64,000 bases of DNA from NCBI GenBank assembly GCA_023212725.1, contig JALBYF010000031.1:1-64000 (forward strand). Reading direction: 5' to 3'. The DNA is from Tranzscheliella williamsii (Eukaryota > Basidiomycota > Ustilaginomycetes > Ustilaginales > Ustilaginaceae). Positions 17,726-28,237 of this stretch are shown here, piece after piece. The notes under the pieces were generated by a model. The model did not search any database. It saw only the letters and a list, made by a program, of their open reading frames with translations, and was not told where the DNA came from. Within the stretch, counting starts at the first letter, position 1. Each line of letters begins with the position of its first letter. The translations under genes and the position numbers were made by a program.

Positions 17726-19945
17726 TCAGTTGAGGGCGGTGAAGGGGGAGGAGGTGGCGTCGAGGGTCTGTTTGCGGAGGCGGCGCTCGTGGGTGATGCG
17801 CTCGACGGTCTTGAGGCGGAGGGGGATGACGAGGGCGCCGTTCTTGGCGGCGGGGCGTTTGATCCAGCGGCCGAGACGGTGTTCCTGGCCGACGCCGATG
17901 ATGAGGAGCGGCGGGGCGTTGTCCTTGGTGCCGGCGATGTTGGGCAGGCGCTTGTAGCGCGGTGCTGGGGAGCCAGTGGCGGTGTCGGGTGGCGACGCGA
18001 GGCCGGCGCGCCGCTTCCACTGCTCTGGCTGGACGGCCGAGGTGGTGATCAGACCGTGCGGGCCGTCGAAGCGCGCATCCGCATCCGCATCCGCATCCGC
18101 ATTCGTGCCGTCTGCGCCGTCGGCGACGACCACTGTCGAGAGTGGCGGGAGGATGAGCTGGAGGGAGTTGACCACGCCCTCCACGCTTAGGCTGAACAGC
18201 TGACGGAAGCTGCGGACGCCCGCACTGCCGCCGACCAGCCCCCAGACGCGCACCTGGCCGTCCCAGCTGCCCGAGACAAAGACATCGCTGTACGGCAGCG
18301 CAGCCAGCGAGGTAATCCAGCGCGCCGTCTGGATCTCGCCCTCGGTCTCGCTCGCCGTCGTCTCGAAGCCGTGCGCCACCGCAACGCTGAAGATCGGCTT
18401 TTTCCGCCCCAAGTTCCACAGCGAAATCGTCCCGCTGTCGCCCCCCGAGAGAAAGTGATGCGTATCAATCATCGCAACGCACTCCACCGAGCCCTCCATC
18501 GCCTCGGACGGCGCCGTCAGCAGGCTGCCCCCCTCTGCATCCCCGGAACGCCGCGCCAGCTCGCCACCCTCCAGCACCTCGCGCAGCTTGCTCTTGATGC
18601 CAGCGCGGAAGACGAGCTGCGACTCGTCGCGGATCTTCCAGTATCGGCACGTGCGGTCGCGGCCTCCTGCGGACACGGCGGTCTCCGCCTTGAGACACGA
18701 GAGCGCAAGGACCGCCTCTTGATGGCCAAAGAGCGTCTCGATGTAGGAGAGCTGCGACACGTCAAACAGCTTCAGCGTACGGTCCAGCGAGGCCGTGTAG
18801 AGCTCCTGCGAACCGGGGCGGAAGCAAAGTGACGAGATCCCGTCCTTGTGCCCAGTGAGCGCCTTGACAAACGCCTCTGCGGACGCCGTCGACCCGTCTT
18901 CGCGCTTCAACGACCAGATGCAGATGCGTCGATCTTTGCCCCCCGACGCAAGGTAATGTCCGTCGCTGCTGACCGACAGTGTCCAAATTTCATCCGTGTG
19001 TCCTTGCTCGGCTCCTACGGATAGATAGCTCGCGGTGGCGAGCGGGCCCTGCTGTGCCGCGTCAGCGACGCTATTGGCGGCGTCGCCACCGCTTGCCCTG
19101 CCCTTGCCCTTGGACGGCAGGGCACCGCCGGATGGTTTCGACATCCTTTCCCGCCGCCGGGCCGCCCCACTCGTCTTTGATCTGCTCTTTTTGTTCGGCG
19201 CAACGGGGTTGCCGCTGTCGTCGAGGAACTTGGCACGCTTGGGTAGCGTGCGCAGCATCTTTCCATCGCGCAATCTCCATCGGATGATATTCCCATCCTT
19301 TCCTGCTGTGAAGAGAGAACTCGCATCCTGCGTGGCGACGGCTGCCGTCACGGAGAGCCTGTGACCGCGGAGCGCGAGCATGGTGTGTTGGTAATCCACT
19401 TCCGTAGGACCTGCCAGGCGTGTTGCGATGAACATGTGGATGTGGCCAGATTGTTCCGAAACGTCCTTTTGCAAGCGGGCAGCAATGTTGTCCCGATCCG
19501 CCTGCGCTGCGTCGGCCAAACCAAAGCCGCCAGCCTCGAAGAAGTCATCGTCGCCACCCTGCAGCCGGGAGGAATCGTCGTCCTTCAGACCTTGCAAATA
19601 CAGCTTGGCGAGCCGGACGCGAGCCTCCGCCGGGGTCTCTGCCAGCTCGGCCTCTTCTTCGCTGTTCAGACCCTGGTCGTATCGGTGCTGGAGATCCATG
19701 TCATCGATGCCGCCCCCTGGCATATCGTCGTCGTTGTCATCTTCATCATCTCTGCCCGCGCCCTGTCGCTTAGTTTTCGCAGAAGAGGAAGTGGACCCAT
19801 TAGCTCTGCTCGGACCGGCACGAGCGGACCTGGCGTCGTTCCGTCCTCTGGCTGCGCCACGAGAGCTGCCTGCACCTGCCTGCGCTCCTGACGCGGACGA
19901 CGAGACAGTGCGTTTGCGCTTCTTTTGGAAGAAGGCGTCCGGCAT
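17726..19945 (-). CDS. RRP9: U3 snoRNP WD40 protein Rrp9 (U3-55K)
   Basis: 739 residues from the ATG at 19945 (MPDAFFQKKRKR). This nucleolar WD40 protein binds the box B/C part of U3 snoRNA and serves 18S rRNA processing. The basic, disordered N-terminus is followed by the family signature ETPAEARVRLAKLYLQGLK, then a beta-propeller with WD units such as GKDGNIIRWRLRDGK, LASGGKDRRICIWSLKRE, YTASLDRTLKLFDVS, SAGGRDRTCRYWKI, LSGGDSGTISLWNLG and VSGSWDGQVRVWGL. The C-terminus (LLIIGVGQEHRLGRW) also fits. It is longer than yeast Rrp9 (573) through low-complexity insertions, one being an Asp-Ala run encoded by CGCATC repeats at about 18067-18100. Convergent with FYV10, 261 bp apart. Confidence 0.92.
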   Translation of the reverse strand: MPDAFFQKKRKRTVSSSASGAQAGAGSSRGAARGRNDARSARAGPSRANGSTSSSAKTKRQGAGRDDEDDNDDDMPGGGIDDMDLQHRYDQGLNSEEEAELAETPAEARVRLAKLYLQGLKDDDSSRLQGGDDDFFEAGGFGLADAAQADRDNIAARLQKDVSEQSGHIHMFIATRLAGPTEVDYQHTMLALRGHRLSVTAAVATQDASSLFTAGKDGNIIRWRLRDGKMLRTLPKRAKFLDDSGNPVAPNKKSRSKTSGAARRRERMSKPSGGALPSKGKGRASGGDAANSVADAAQQGPLATASYLSVGAEQGHTDEIWTLSVSSDGHYLASGGKDRRICIWSLKREDGSTASAEAFVKALTGHKDGISSLCFRPGSQELYTASLDRTLKLFDVSQLSYIETLFGHQEAVLALSCLKAETAVSAGGRDRTCRYWKIRDESQLVFRAGIKSKLREVLEGGELARRSGDAEGGSLLTAPSEAMEGSVECVAMIDTHHFLSGGDSGTISLWNLGRKKPIFSVAVAHGFETTASETEGEIQTARWITSLAALPYSDVFVSGSWDGQVRVWGLVGGSAGVRSFRQLFSLSVEGVVNSLQLILPPLSTVVVADGADGTNADADADADARFDGPHGLITTSAVQPEQWKRRAGLASPPDTATGSPAPRYKRLPNIAGTKDNAPPLLIIGVGQEHRLGRWIKRPAAKNGALVIPLRLKTVERITHERRLRKQTLDATSSPFTALN

Positions 19946-20315
19946 CGTTGACAAGCCTACCTCCTCACTGCCGTGCGCCGTGTGTGTTTGGTCTAACTGC
20001 TATCTGGCGTAGCCTGTGGTGGTAGTAGGTGGAGCAATAGAGCAGCCGACAAGATGCGGGTGCTCACTCGAGACCAGTTGTGCTCAGCTTGTCTGTAACG
20101 TCGAAGCAGTGCTCTGATTAGCAGACCTTCTCACTCTCAGTTTTTTCTGAAAATTTCCGCCGCCGCACAACAACAGGGATCTCGCGACTCGGACTTGTCC
20201 ATCCCGCGCGAGAAGTAGAACAGCGACCCATTCAGATCTAACATAGTGCTGTTGCTACTTGCCCCACATCATTCGAATCAATCACCATACCCGACGAACC
20301 CTTCGAGCTTTACAT
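19946..20315. other. Upstream region of RRP9
   Basis: About 370 bp between the RRP9 start and the small-gene candidate on the other strand. Contains CTTCTCACTCTCAGTTTTTTC-type sequence near 20125-20145 and no ORF. It may be a bidirectional promoter if the candidate is real. Confidence 0.35.
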
Positions 20316-20620
20316 ATGTCCCACGAGAAGCCTCTCAACTTTGCAGTTCAGGCGGGCCTAATCTGGCGGATTTTTGCAGCAATCGGTCTCTTCACGCTAT
20401 ACCATGGTGGCCATCGGGATACGACGCTCATGGCTCCATCGCCGCGACACGATCCGCGAGAGCCGTAACTGTGAGCCACCCCGATTAACCTGCTGTGTGG
20501 TGCCTTGCAGACAGCGTTCAATTCACGCTTCCCCAGCTCGCGATCCTGGGGATTGCAGGCACAGCCACCGTTAGTTTCTACGCTCCCAGTCAGTCACCTC
20601 GTCATAAGCCTACTACGTGA
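20316..20620 (+). CDS. Candidate small membrane-protein gene with one intron
   Basis: A possible two-exon gene. Exon 1 starts with MSHEKPLNFAVQAGLIW and a hydrophobic stretch (IFAAIGLFTLYH). A downstream segment reads SVQFTLPQLAILGIAGTATV before a stop at 20618-20620. Joining 20316-20406 to 20511-20620 (donor GTGGCC, acceptor TTGCAG) keeps the frame and gives 66 residues with two hydrophobic segments. An alternative with a GTAACT donor at 20465 and a second AG at 20514 also keeps the frame but needs a 50-bp intron. Both parts look protein-like and lie in an otherwise ORF-poor spacer. The donor is weak, no clear CTGAC branch site is present, and I do not recognise the family. A small mitochondrial or ER membrane subunit would fit. 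Confidence 0.33.
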
Positions 20621-23470
20621 GCGTATGTGTGCTCGCTTGAAAGACCTCTTGGAATTCGAATAGACAAGAATTGCCGTAGTTGGGATGAACAGCCTATCTC
20701 GAAACTAAATTCAAGGCAAGTTGTATGCGTGCTGCACGATGCCTCTACGGGTATCTATGAATTGAACAAGCAAGGGCACATGGGAAGTTCTCTCCCTCCT
20801 GACAGCTCGTTTAACGCCCTTCGATGAGGCCGGTGCAACACGTCGCGCCTCCTTGCTTGACGTTTCGCTTTCAATTGCCTCGACTTTGCTTCGAGCACAC
20901 ATCCTCTCCCAGCACGCATGGCCGAGACCTAGCTTGGTCAGACGTGCGATCGAACACCGCATCATGCGCTCTGTTTTCGTGCAAAAGCGAGCGGCTGTAC
21001 CGAGCGAACCACAGACATATGTTCAGACCCAGCTGCAGGCGTGCGAGGTCCCCTAACTTTACGGTGAGCAGAGCCACATAAGGACTAACATCGTTACAAG
21101 AGTAAGGGGGAAGTTCGAGCCTCTGAATGTGTAAAAGGTGCCATTGCGCTGACTGTTGAGATAGCGTGATAAAGACACTGTCTGCACCGGTGGTACTGCG
21201 TCCGCGTTGTTGCCTCACGACGTCGCAAGCGCAGATGATGGCAGTAGCTCGAGCCATCTAGTCAAGACATCGACATGCACCAGATGCGTGGACCTTGCCG
21301 CTACACTGCAGTCTGTTCGTGCATACGTGATGACGCAACTGATGTGCATGTTCCGACAGAAAGGGCCATGGCTCTTGTCGCGCTCCTGAACCGCTGGTGC
21401 CTTGCACTGTCCACGCAAGCTTAATGCTGGCCCACAGCGCGATCCCTCGGCCTGGTGCCTGAGCTCAAGCCCTGCACTTGCCTAAAAGTTGGATGAAACC
21501 CGCGGCCAAGGCAAGCTAGCTTCGTGTGTTTAGCTGTGGCAATTCCGTCGCAGTGGAATTGGGTTGTAGCGATGCGTCGCGCTTGACAAGTGTGAGTATC
21601 GCATGAGACTTGGATATGCTGACCGGCCAGATGGCACGCTGGCCGACGCAGCAGCGCAGGCTGATCTGCGGCTCTGTTTGGGTAGGTTCGATGCGCCCGG
21701 GTCTGACAGCAGACGTTGCCGAGCCGAAGCCATCTTCACACGGGGCGACTACCCCTTGCAAATCACATTTACGATTAGTACCACGGCAAGATCGAGGTCG
21801 ACTAAAACGTTCGCTCAGATCTCAGCTGCAATTGTGTTGCGTAGGCGGGCGTCTATCTCTCATGCAGTGGAAGCAAACACCTGCAACTGGCCTGGGATCA
21901 AAGTCAGGCACTTTGGAAGCACCGCACCGTTGGATCCCACCCGGCCAAGTCACAGTCATGCTTGCCCGTCTCGGAATCACAAATTGTGCTGATTTTAGAA
22001 GCGAAATCGATGCAGGCATCATACCTCCGTGCCTGTCCTGCGCGTTGTGTGAATATGACAGCCCCCTCTCTCAACCACCCCCTGTGACAGGCAAAAATGA
22101 ATCTGGCTCGCTCGCTACGTTCTCATCCTTCCTGCCTGCCCTGGCGCTTGCTAGGGTGCTTCTGTGCATAGTATCTGAGCCTTGATCCCGCCCTGAACAT
22201 GCATCGTCCGCGAAGGGAGAAATAAGTACTTAGTATCCCCGCCATCGTCAGAGTCGAGAGCAAGATCCCTTCTTCTGCTCCGGACACCTACCCTGTGACC
22301 CCCTCGACCGTCTTCCTCCATCCACTGTTCGTCTCTCTACTGTATTCTCCCGTCCGCGTTGTTCCCGTCGCTGTATCGCTCTTGCCATTTCAAGTCAACT
22401 CGTCCAACACCATCGCGGAGCCTTGACAGCGACCACCTACCGCCACACACAGCCTATTGCCACAGCAGTCAAATAGACACTAAACCGACAACACTAGCCA
22501 GGCTACTCCAACAAGCTCGCCAGATACCGCCTATCAGTCTGCTCATATCGCACCAGGTGAGTTGCAGCGCCATCACGTCCCATGCAGTACCGGGCCAGGC
22601 CAGCAAGGCAGAGGCGATTCAGAGCTCGACGTTGTCGCTAGCGGACGCCGCCGGATTGGAGATGCAACGCCGTCTTGCTGCTTCTCTTTCGGATAAGCGC
22701 CGATATTGAGGCGGACGCTCCCGATTTAGCTAAGCGCGAGGGCAGAACGGACATCCCGCGACGATCAATTCGTAAGCCGCGCTCTCGGTCCAGCCGAGGC
22801 GTGATGAACCTTTTTGCAGCAACGCGGGAGGTGGCTTACGCGTCAGTGAGGCGCAGCATTTTAGTGTTGGTTTCACTATTTCCCACGGCTCTTCTGCAGT
22901 GCACTAGCGGGTACTGCTCACTGCCACTGCCAGCTATACCAAGCGCCGTAATCATTGCCACATGATTCGCCGCTATCTTTGCCACATGCTTCCTGCTTTG
23001 GTGAAAGAACGACGTTGCAGGAGCATTGACTGCAGCTTCTCTGCCTTAAGACGGTGTCGGGACCGGTTTCGGCAAGTTATGCAGTCTGGTCGCATGCAGT
23101 CGGTGTAGAATAACGTTAGGCTATGATTGCAAAGCCACGACCGCCGCTTCTGCTGTGCAGCAGGACTTGGCAGCAAAGCACACTCGGTTATAAGTACCGC
23201 GGCTCGTGCACCGCCGTGTCCGTTTCGACGCCGCCAGTCACTCCTATCGTGCATCGTCGTCTGTTCCGGCTTTGCAACGACAAGCTGGACAGCTTGATCG
23301 TCACGCATATCGCTCCAGTGACGCGACGTGGCAGTCAGCACGGACATGTGCTGACACGCCTCGACACTTGCAGCTTCGATCACTTCCGAAAAGTCCCCAT
23401 CCGCGCTCGCATTGCTAGTGCGCCCGTCCTGCGTCGCGTAGCACCTTTCTCCCCCTCTCCGCCCCCTAAT
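20621..23470. other. Long gene-poor spacer
   Basis: About 2.85 kb with only short, composition-driven ORFs and no recognisable protein, tRNA or transposon remnant. A pyrimidine-rich stretch at 22250-22520 with a GTGAGT...CAG-like pair (about 22557-22591) could be a transcribed, spliced leader of the downstream large gene, but this is uncertain. Confidence 0.4.
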
Positions 23471-23515
23471 TACCCACGCTACTCGGCCTTCTATACCCAC
23501 GCTACTCGGCCTTCT
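23471..23515. repeat. 22-bp tandem duplication
   Basis: The 22-mer beginning TACCCACGCTACTCGGCC occurs at 23471-23492 and again, identically, at 23494-23515, separated by one base. Confidence 0.8.
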
Positions 23516-24053
23516 GGCCTTGGTCCCAACGGTCCATTTGGGTGACTTTGGTCCCTTGTCACCCGCGTCTGAGGCCGCCAGTCTTGTCCTGTCCGGCCCC
23601 GCGCTGATCCCGCTCGTCGCTTAGCCGTATCGATCGCCTGCCGTCGCCGTTGCATATTGCTGCAGATGGCATGGCTGTGCGGCCTTTAGAAGCTGACGAT
23701 CCGTTCGCTCGCACGCCTCAAGAGCCGAGATGACACGCAGAATCTTAAATCTAAGGTGCTCTGCAGTAAGTTCTCAGGCTAGCTCTTCAGTGCAGTGCCT
23801 ACGTGGCTCGGTTGCTCATAGAAGGTAGGCGGTATGGCTTCGCTGCTCAGGTGGCAATCTACTCCGACAGCTGCTTATCCTGCCAACTACTGTCCGCCTC
23901 TGCTTGTTTTCATGCCTTTGCTTCCTGCTCTCGTCACCCACATCATCACCGTTCCCACAAGGGTGCTTTCGACTTTGGGCTATGCCAAGGCCTTCGTACG
24001 CTTAGGGCCCCTCCTTGTTGCACGCTGTTCGGCAGCGTCCATGCCGAGGCTGT
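23516..24053. other. Spacer between the two short repeats
   Basis: About 540 bp upstream of the large Ser-rich gene. Only short overlapping frames are present; nothing is recognised. Confidence 0.4.
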
Positions 24054-24139
24054 GCACTGGCGGTCCAAGTCTAAAGACTGCGCACTGGCAGACCAAGCTT
24101 CAAAGACTTCGCACTGGCGGTCCAAGCCACAAAGACTGC
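24054..24139. repeat. Three copies of a 28-29-bp tandem repeat
   Basis: Imperfect copies of GCACTGGCGGTCCAAGYC plus an AAAGACTGC tail start at 24054, 24082 and 24111. They lie 250-335 bp before the ATG of the large Ser-rich protein, so in its promoter or leader. Confidence 0.75.
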
Positions 24140-24388
24140 GCGGTTGGGCCCACACCACACGTGTTGTTCCAAGCAGACCGCTGCGTTTCTGTTGCCTGTC
24201 CAACGTGATCAAACCCTGCGCTTCCCGAGCCGTGACCACGCGCCCCACTCTTCCCCCATCCTCACTTCTTTTGCAAGCCGCTCACTTTCCTCTCGGCCCC
24301 TGCCAGCTCTGATTGCTTTGTCTTGTCCGTTCTGCGCTACCTACGTTGCTTAATCTTGCCTCGGAACGATTCAAAAAGTGTCTCGACA

Positions 24389-27300
24389 ATGGACCTAATC
24401 GCTGACCATCCAACTGCTGTCTTCTGTCCGGCCACAGTCAGAAAGACTCAGCGTTCTCTGGCCATCCATCACGCTCGTCCAATCACGGTACAGCCCGCTA
24501 TAGTCTATAATACCAGTCTGACAAGGTCTCAATCAGCTGCTGGCTCGTCAACATCGACTGCCGGTGCCTCTACCTCAGTGCTTCGGTCGGAATTGAACCA
24601 CTCTACAAACCACCTGCACAACCCCTCACATCAGCCCGGAACCACCCGCCTCTGCCAAAGCAGTGCGATCCATATCACATCAGCGCCACTCAGTACCCCT
24701 CAGAGATCTTCAAGGCGCAGATACTCACCTGCTCCAGCTCTGGCGGCAAGTACTACAGCTCCATCAATTGATACCTCTCCTAGCATCAACTCACTAGGCT
24801 CAACTCCGCCGGGACTACCGACGATGCTGGTAGACAACGACAACACGCCGAGGGCAGGGGCTCCATCGCAGTTCACCACTTCCATATCATCCCTAATTGG
24901 CGTTAGCAAGCGAAGATCTGCCCTAGGCGGCCTCAGTGTAGCTGAAAGAGCCAGGTTGTTTCAAGCCGGAAAGGTGTCCAGCTCCCAGGCAAAACCTGCA
25001 AACGCTGGACCATCTCCCGCTGTGGCTATCACCCCATCGACATCGGCTGCCAAGTCTCCGTCCTGCTCCATCAGTCCGTCACCGTCGCAAAGGCAGTCAC
25101 AAGAGATCACCACGCCGGTTGCGCCTCGGATCAAGGTCGCTACACCGCTGCATAGACGCGCTCGCAGCGACGTCAGTGTGCTGGATCCGTTCCTCGCTCA
25201 CGACTCTTGCGAGAACAGTTCACCGACAACTTCGAAGCGCGCTTCCACAACATCGGAGCGTGCATTTACAACGCGCCATCCGTCCTTCGATGAGATCGAG
25301 GAGTTGACAGCCAAGCTTGAGCGAAATCGACCGCGTAGCAAAACTGTCGCGGTCCCAGGTCGAGGCCAGAGTTCGATTCTGATGCACTCAATCACTGAAG
25401 AGGCTTCTCTGAAGATGTCCTCGTCGTCGGAAACGCTTCGCCACCGTGCAAAGGATACACTCCAGCGGAATTACAATGGCCCCTCACCTTTGGTGCGAAG
25501 CCACAGCACGTTCGAAGTCTCTCCAGCACTATCGGAACGAAGCGAGTTTGAGTGGCACGGCTTCATTAGCGAAAATTACGGCAGGGTCGCCGCCTTCACT
25601 ATGGCACCCATCTCTATCGTCGACCTTGCCTTTCCGATGTCCCGAGACCATGTCTACGAGTCTAAGTTGAGCAAGCCTGACAGCCCTACCTTGCAGGAAG
25701 AGGCGACTTGGCTCGAGGAAGAACTAGCAGGTTGCAGCAGCGACGAAGATGAAGAAGAAAACACTTTTGATGCCGTGCAACACTCCTTGACTGAAGAATT
25801 CTGCACTCCTGAAGCCAGCCCAGTTCTTGCGCCTGCCGACCTGCCAGTCGAGCTGCAAGGACTGGGCATCGACGAGATTGACCTCAAGAATGGTGCAATG
25901 ATTACCGGAAAATCCACCGACTCGCTGCTCGACCAAGTTGTCATGCACGAAGCGTGCGTTAACACCCTTGTTACCCTCTCTTTTGAAGAGCGAGAGCAGG
26001 CGACCGCGCGTAGCCGCCGAAGTCCGGACGCTTCGCGCAAGGGACATACTTTGGTTTTACCTTCCATGCCACGACGGAGGAGCAGTCTTATCGCGCAGTC
26101 GCAAGCGACATTACGTCCGGTTATGTCCAATGGCGACTTTTCCAGCACTCAGGGCGATGACTCTGAACTGTTTGGCGATGAAAGCTTCGAAGAATCCCAC
26201 AGCCCTTTGGCGGACTTGGGATGCGGACCACGAGCCTCCCTTGACCATGATTCAGCTGGCTTTCGACGCACATCGGCCGCCAGCTATGTTTCATCTGAGT
26301 CTGCCACGTCGATGGACTGTTCCAACGCATCACACGGTTCCAGTCTCCTGTTCAACGCCCACCTCAATGCTCCGACTATGGGAAGGGGAGGGTCCACCGA
26401 CACGGCATTCAGCACCCGGCCCTCATCCGTCGCTAGCAGCTATTGTGCAGACCGAGCTCCCGCCAAACCACCCCGCAGCCCTCTGCGCATGAACGCCATG
26501 CCATTGCCACCACTTCTGCAGAGAGCCGACGAAGTTGTATTTCTTCTATCGAAGCAAGCTTCAAATTCCGAGGCTGGAGTCGGTGAGGTGAACAACGGCG
26601 GCGCAACAATTTTGTCATCCAAAGCGGCGAAGAAGGTTCTGCGACAGGCCAATCGGCGCAAGAACGGTACTGAAAGACCGCAACCTCCCACGCGGCTGGA
26701 CAGTCTCGATTCGGCTGTAGCTGCTGCTCCTCAGCACGAACAGTTTAGGGAGGAATTCCCAAATCGCCTCTTGGGCGATTGGATGGCTACCAAAACCTCA
26801 TGCCAAAACAACGGGGCGGACGTGCAGCGACATCACGAGGATGAAAACTGCGTCACAGTGGAGCCAGTGCCGACTCACCGCCGGATCCGCAATGATGACG
26901 GCACCACGTACTTGCCAGGGCTTGGAGAAATTGTGCCACCTAGCCCCGACAACCTTGAGACCTACCTAGGCCTCGACGCCCAATCAGCAGCCTGGAAGCG
27001 ACTTGGCAGTCCAGGGTCAGATGATGAAGGTGCGTCACTCAAGCCGCGGCCGTCTGGCAAACCTTCGTCGCTCAAGAACAAGCTGTCGGGCCGATTGGGT
27101 CTGAACAAAGAGGCTCCGCAGATGCTTCGGGCGGGGCCATCCAATTCCTCGCTGAGACGCTCAGCGGGCCACAACGCAGCGCCGCCGCCTTCATCATTCC
27201 CAACCGCAATGCTCAACCGGATCCGCAAGCCATCTAGTCGAAACGAGAGGCTTCGGTTGTCAGTCGGTCCCTCGCAGGCAGCAGCTGAGCTACCCATCGC

Positions 27301-27985
27301 GTGGCAAGACAAGATGTTTGCGAAGAAGATTTCGATGGATGGGCGACGACCCAGCCTCTCCTCCCTTTCTCTGTCGCCCTCTAGCCGGGTTGACTGCCTG
27401 AATACCGCGTCGCTCGAACCTCCTCCTCATGGCCGGGTCTCTTTGAGTGACGAGGGTCGAGCCCGGTCGAGCAGCATGGGGTTCTTGAGGCTCTTCAATT
27501 CGCACACATCGACCACGAGCTCGGATGAGCAAGTCGCGCTTCCGGTTGCGGAAGATGGTCGCAAGTCGCTGACGTTGGAAGCACTAGCTGCCACCACATT
27601 CGAAAGCCCCAAGCGCGGCAAGGTGGGTTCGGGCGGGACCAACCCGCCTAAGCAGCGGAACATGCATGCTGCGCTTGACCAAACAGACAAGTACCATTCG
27701 TTCATGGAACTTTCGGACGATGAGTCGGTTGCGACCGCCAGCCCAGAATCTACCTCGGTCCTCTATGACTCGGCTCTGCTGGACACGCCGTCTGCCGCAT
27801 CCACCATCACTGCGGCTAGGGTCAAAGGCGTTGGACGCAAAGATCTGACAAAGATGTTCGGTGCTTCTGAAGTCGATCTTACTCAGTCAAGGATGAGTGA
27901 GCCCGCTGCGGCCAAAAGCAACAAGGAGAAGTGGACCGCCAGCCTGGGTCGAGCGAGCGGCAAATCGCGAGCACCCCTCTGGTAG
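24389..27985 (+). CDS. Large Ser-rich protein of unknown function
   Basis: 1,198 residues, no intron, from the ATG at 24389 (MDLIADHPTAVF); the frame upstream opens at a non-ATG codon. It is rich in Ser, Pro, Thr and Arg throughout, with many RRSS/RSxS sites, which suggests a heavily phosphorylated, mostly disordered protein. The more ordered-looking blocks are SSLIGVSKRRSALGGLSVAERARLF (about 168-195), WHGFISENYGRVAAFTMAP followed by LAFPMSRDHVYESKL (about 390-430), an acidic helix LEEELAGCSSDEDEEE (about 445-460) and PVELQGLGIDEIDL. No enzyme or DNA-binding domain was recognised. The 4-kb gene-poor region upstream is typical of fungal regulators with long leaders, so a signalling or regulatory role is possible but unproven. 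Convergent with ATG10. Confidence 0.7.
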   Translation: MDLIADHPTAVFCPATVRKTQRSLAIHHARPITVQPAIVYNTSLTRSQSAAGSSTSTAGASTSVLRSELNHSTNHLHNPSHQPGTTRLCQSSAIHITSAPLSTPQRSSRRRYSPAPALAASTTAPSIDTSPSINSLGSTPPGLPTMLVDNDNTPRAGAPSQFTTSISSLIGVSKRRSALGGLSVAERARLFQAGKVSSSQAKPANAGPSPAVAITPSTSAAKSPSCSISPSPSQRQSQEITTPVAPRIKVATPLHRRARSDVSVLDPFLAHDSCENSSPTTSKRASTTSERAFTTRHPSFDEIEELTAKLERNRPRSKTVAVPGRGQSSILMHSITEEASLKMSSSSETLRHRAKDTLQRNYNGPSPLVRSHSTFEVSPALSERSEFEWHGFISENYGRVAAFTMAPISIVDLAFPMSRDHVYESKLSKPDSPTLQEEATWLEEELAGCSSDEDEEENTFDAVQHSLTEEFCTPEASPVLAPADLPVELQGLGIDEIDLKNGAMITGKSTDSLLDQVVMHEACVNTLVTLSFEEREQATARSRRSPDASRKGHTLVLPSMPRRRSSLIAQSQATLRPVMSNGDFSSTQGDDSELFGDESFEESHSPLADLGCGPRASLDHDSAGFRRTSAASYVSSESATSMDCSNASHGSSLLFNAHLNAPTMGRGGSTDTAFSTRPSSVASSYCADRAPAKPPRSPLRMNAMPLPPLLQRADEVVFLLSKQASNSEAGVGEVNNGGATILSSKAAKKVLRQANRRKNGTERPQPPTRLDSLDSAVAAAPQHEQFREEFPNRLLGDWMATKTSCQNNGADVQRHHEDENCVTVEPVPTHRRIRNDDGTTYLPGLGEIVPPSPDNLETYLGLDAQSAAWKRLGSPGSDDEGASLKPRPSGKPSSLKNKLSGRLGLNKEAPQMLRAGPSNSSLRRSAGHNAAPPPSSFPTAMLNRIRKPSSRNERLRLSVGPSQAAAELPIAWQDKMFAKKISMDGRRPSLSSLSLSPSSRVDCLNTASLEPPPHGRVSLSDEGRARSSSMGFLRLFNSHTSTTSSDEQVALPVAEDGRKSLTLEALAATTFESPKRGKVGSGGTNPPKQRNMHAALDQTDKYHSFMELSDDESVATASPESTSVLYDSALLDTPSAASTITAARVKGVGRKDLTKMFGASEVDLTQSRMSEPAAAKSNKEKWTASLGRASGKSRAPLW

Positions 27986-28237
27986 TCAATGATCGGCCTA
28001 CGCCATGCTCCCTCCTTCGACGCGGATAACCCCTGCCACTCTACAAGCCAGCACTCCGTCGCGGCTCGCCTTTACCTTTCTTATTCCCTTCGCTTTCTTT
28101 TCTCCACTTCGTGTCTGTTCGTGTTTCATCCGTCTGCCTCCTGATCTGTCGCCTTGCCACTGTATTTTTATCGCTTCAAGGTTCTGTTACTCTTCTAATT
28201 TACATGTTTACGTACTTCTCTTCGCCAGGTTTGGCGG

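Noticed and set aside
17298..18419. 373-codon minus-strand ORF overlapping RRP9 and FYV10
   Set aside because: It is an alternative frame of the RRP9 3' end with Arg/Pro/His-rich composition typical of shadow frames.
21610..22185. 191-codon plus-strand ORF in the 20-24 kb spacer
   Set aside because: Its composition is irregular, it has no domain or membrane pattern and it overlaps other ORFs of similar quality in different frames.
22973..23500. 175-codon minus-strand ORF
   Set aside because: No family, low-quality composition and overlap with plus-strand ORFs of equal length; probably not coding.
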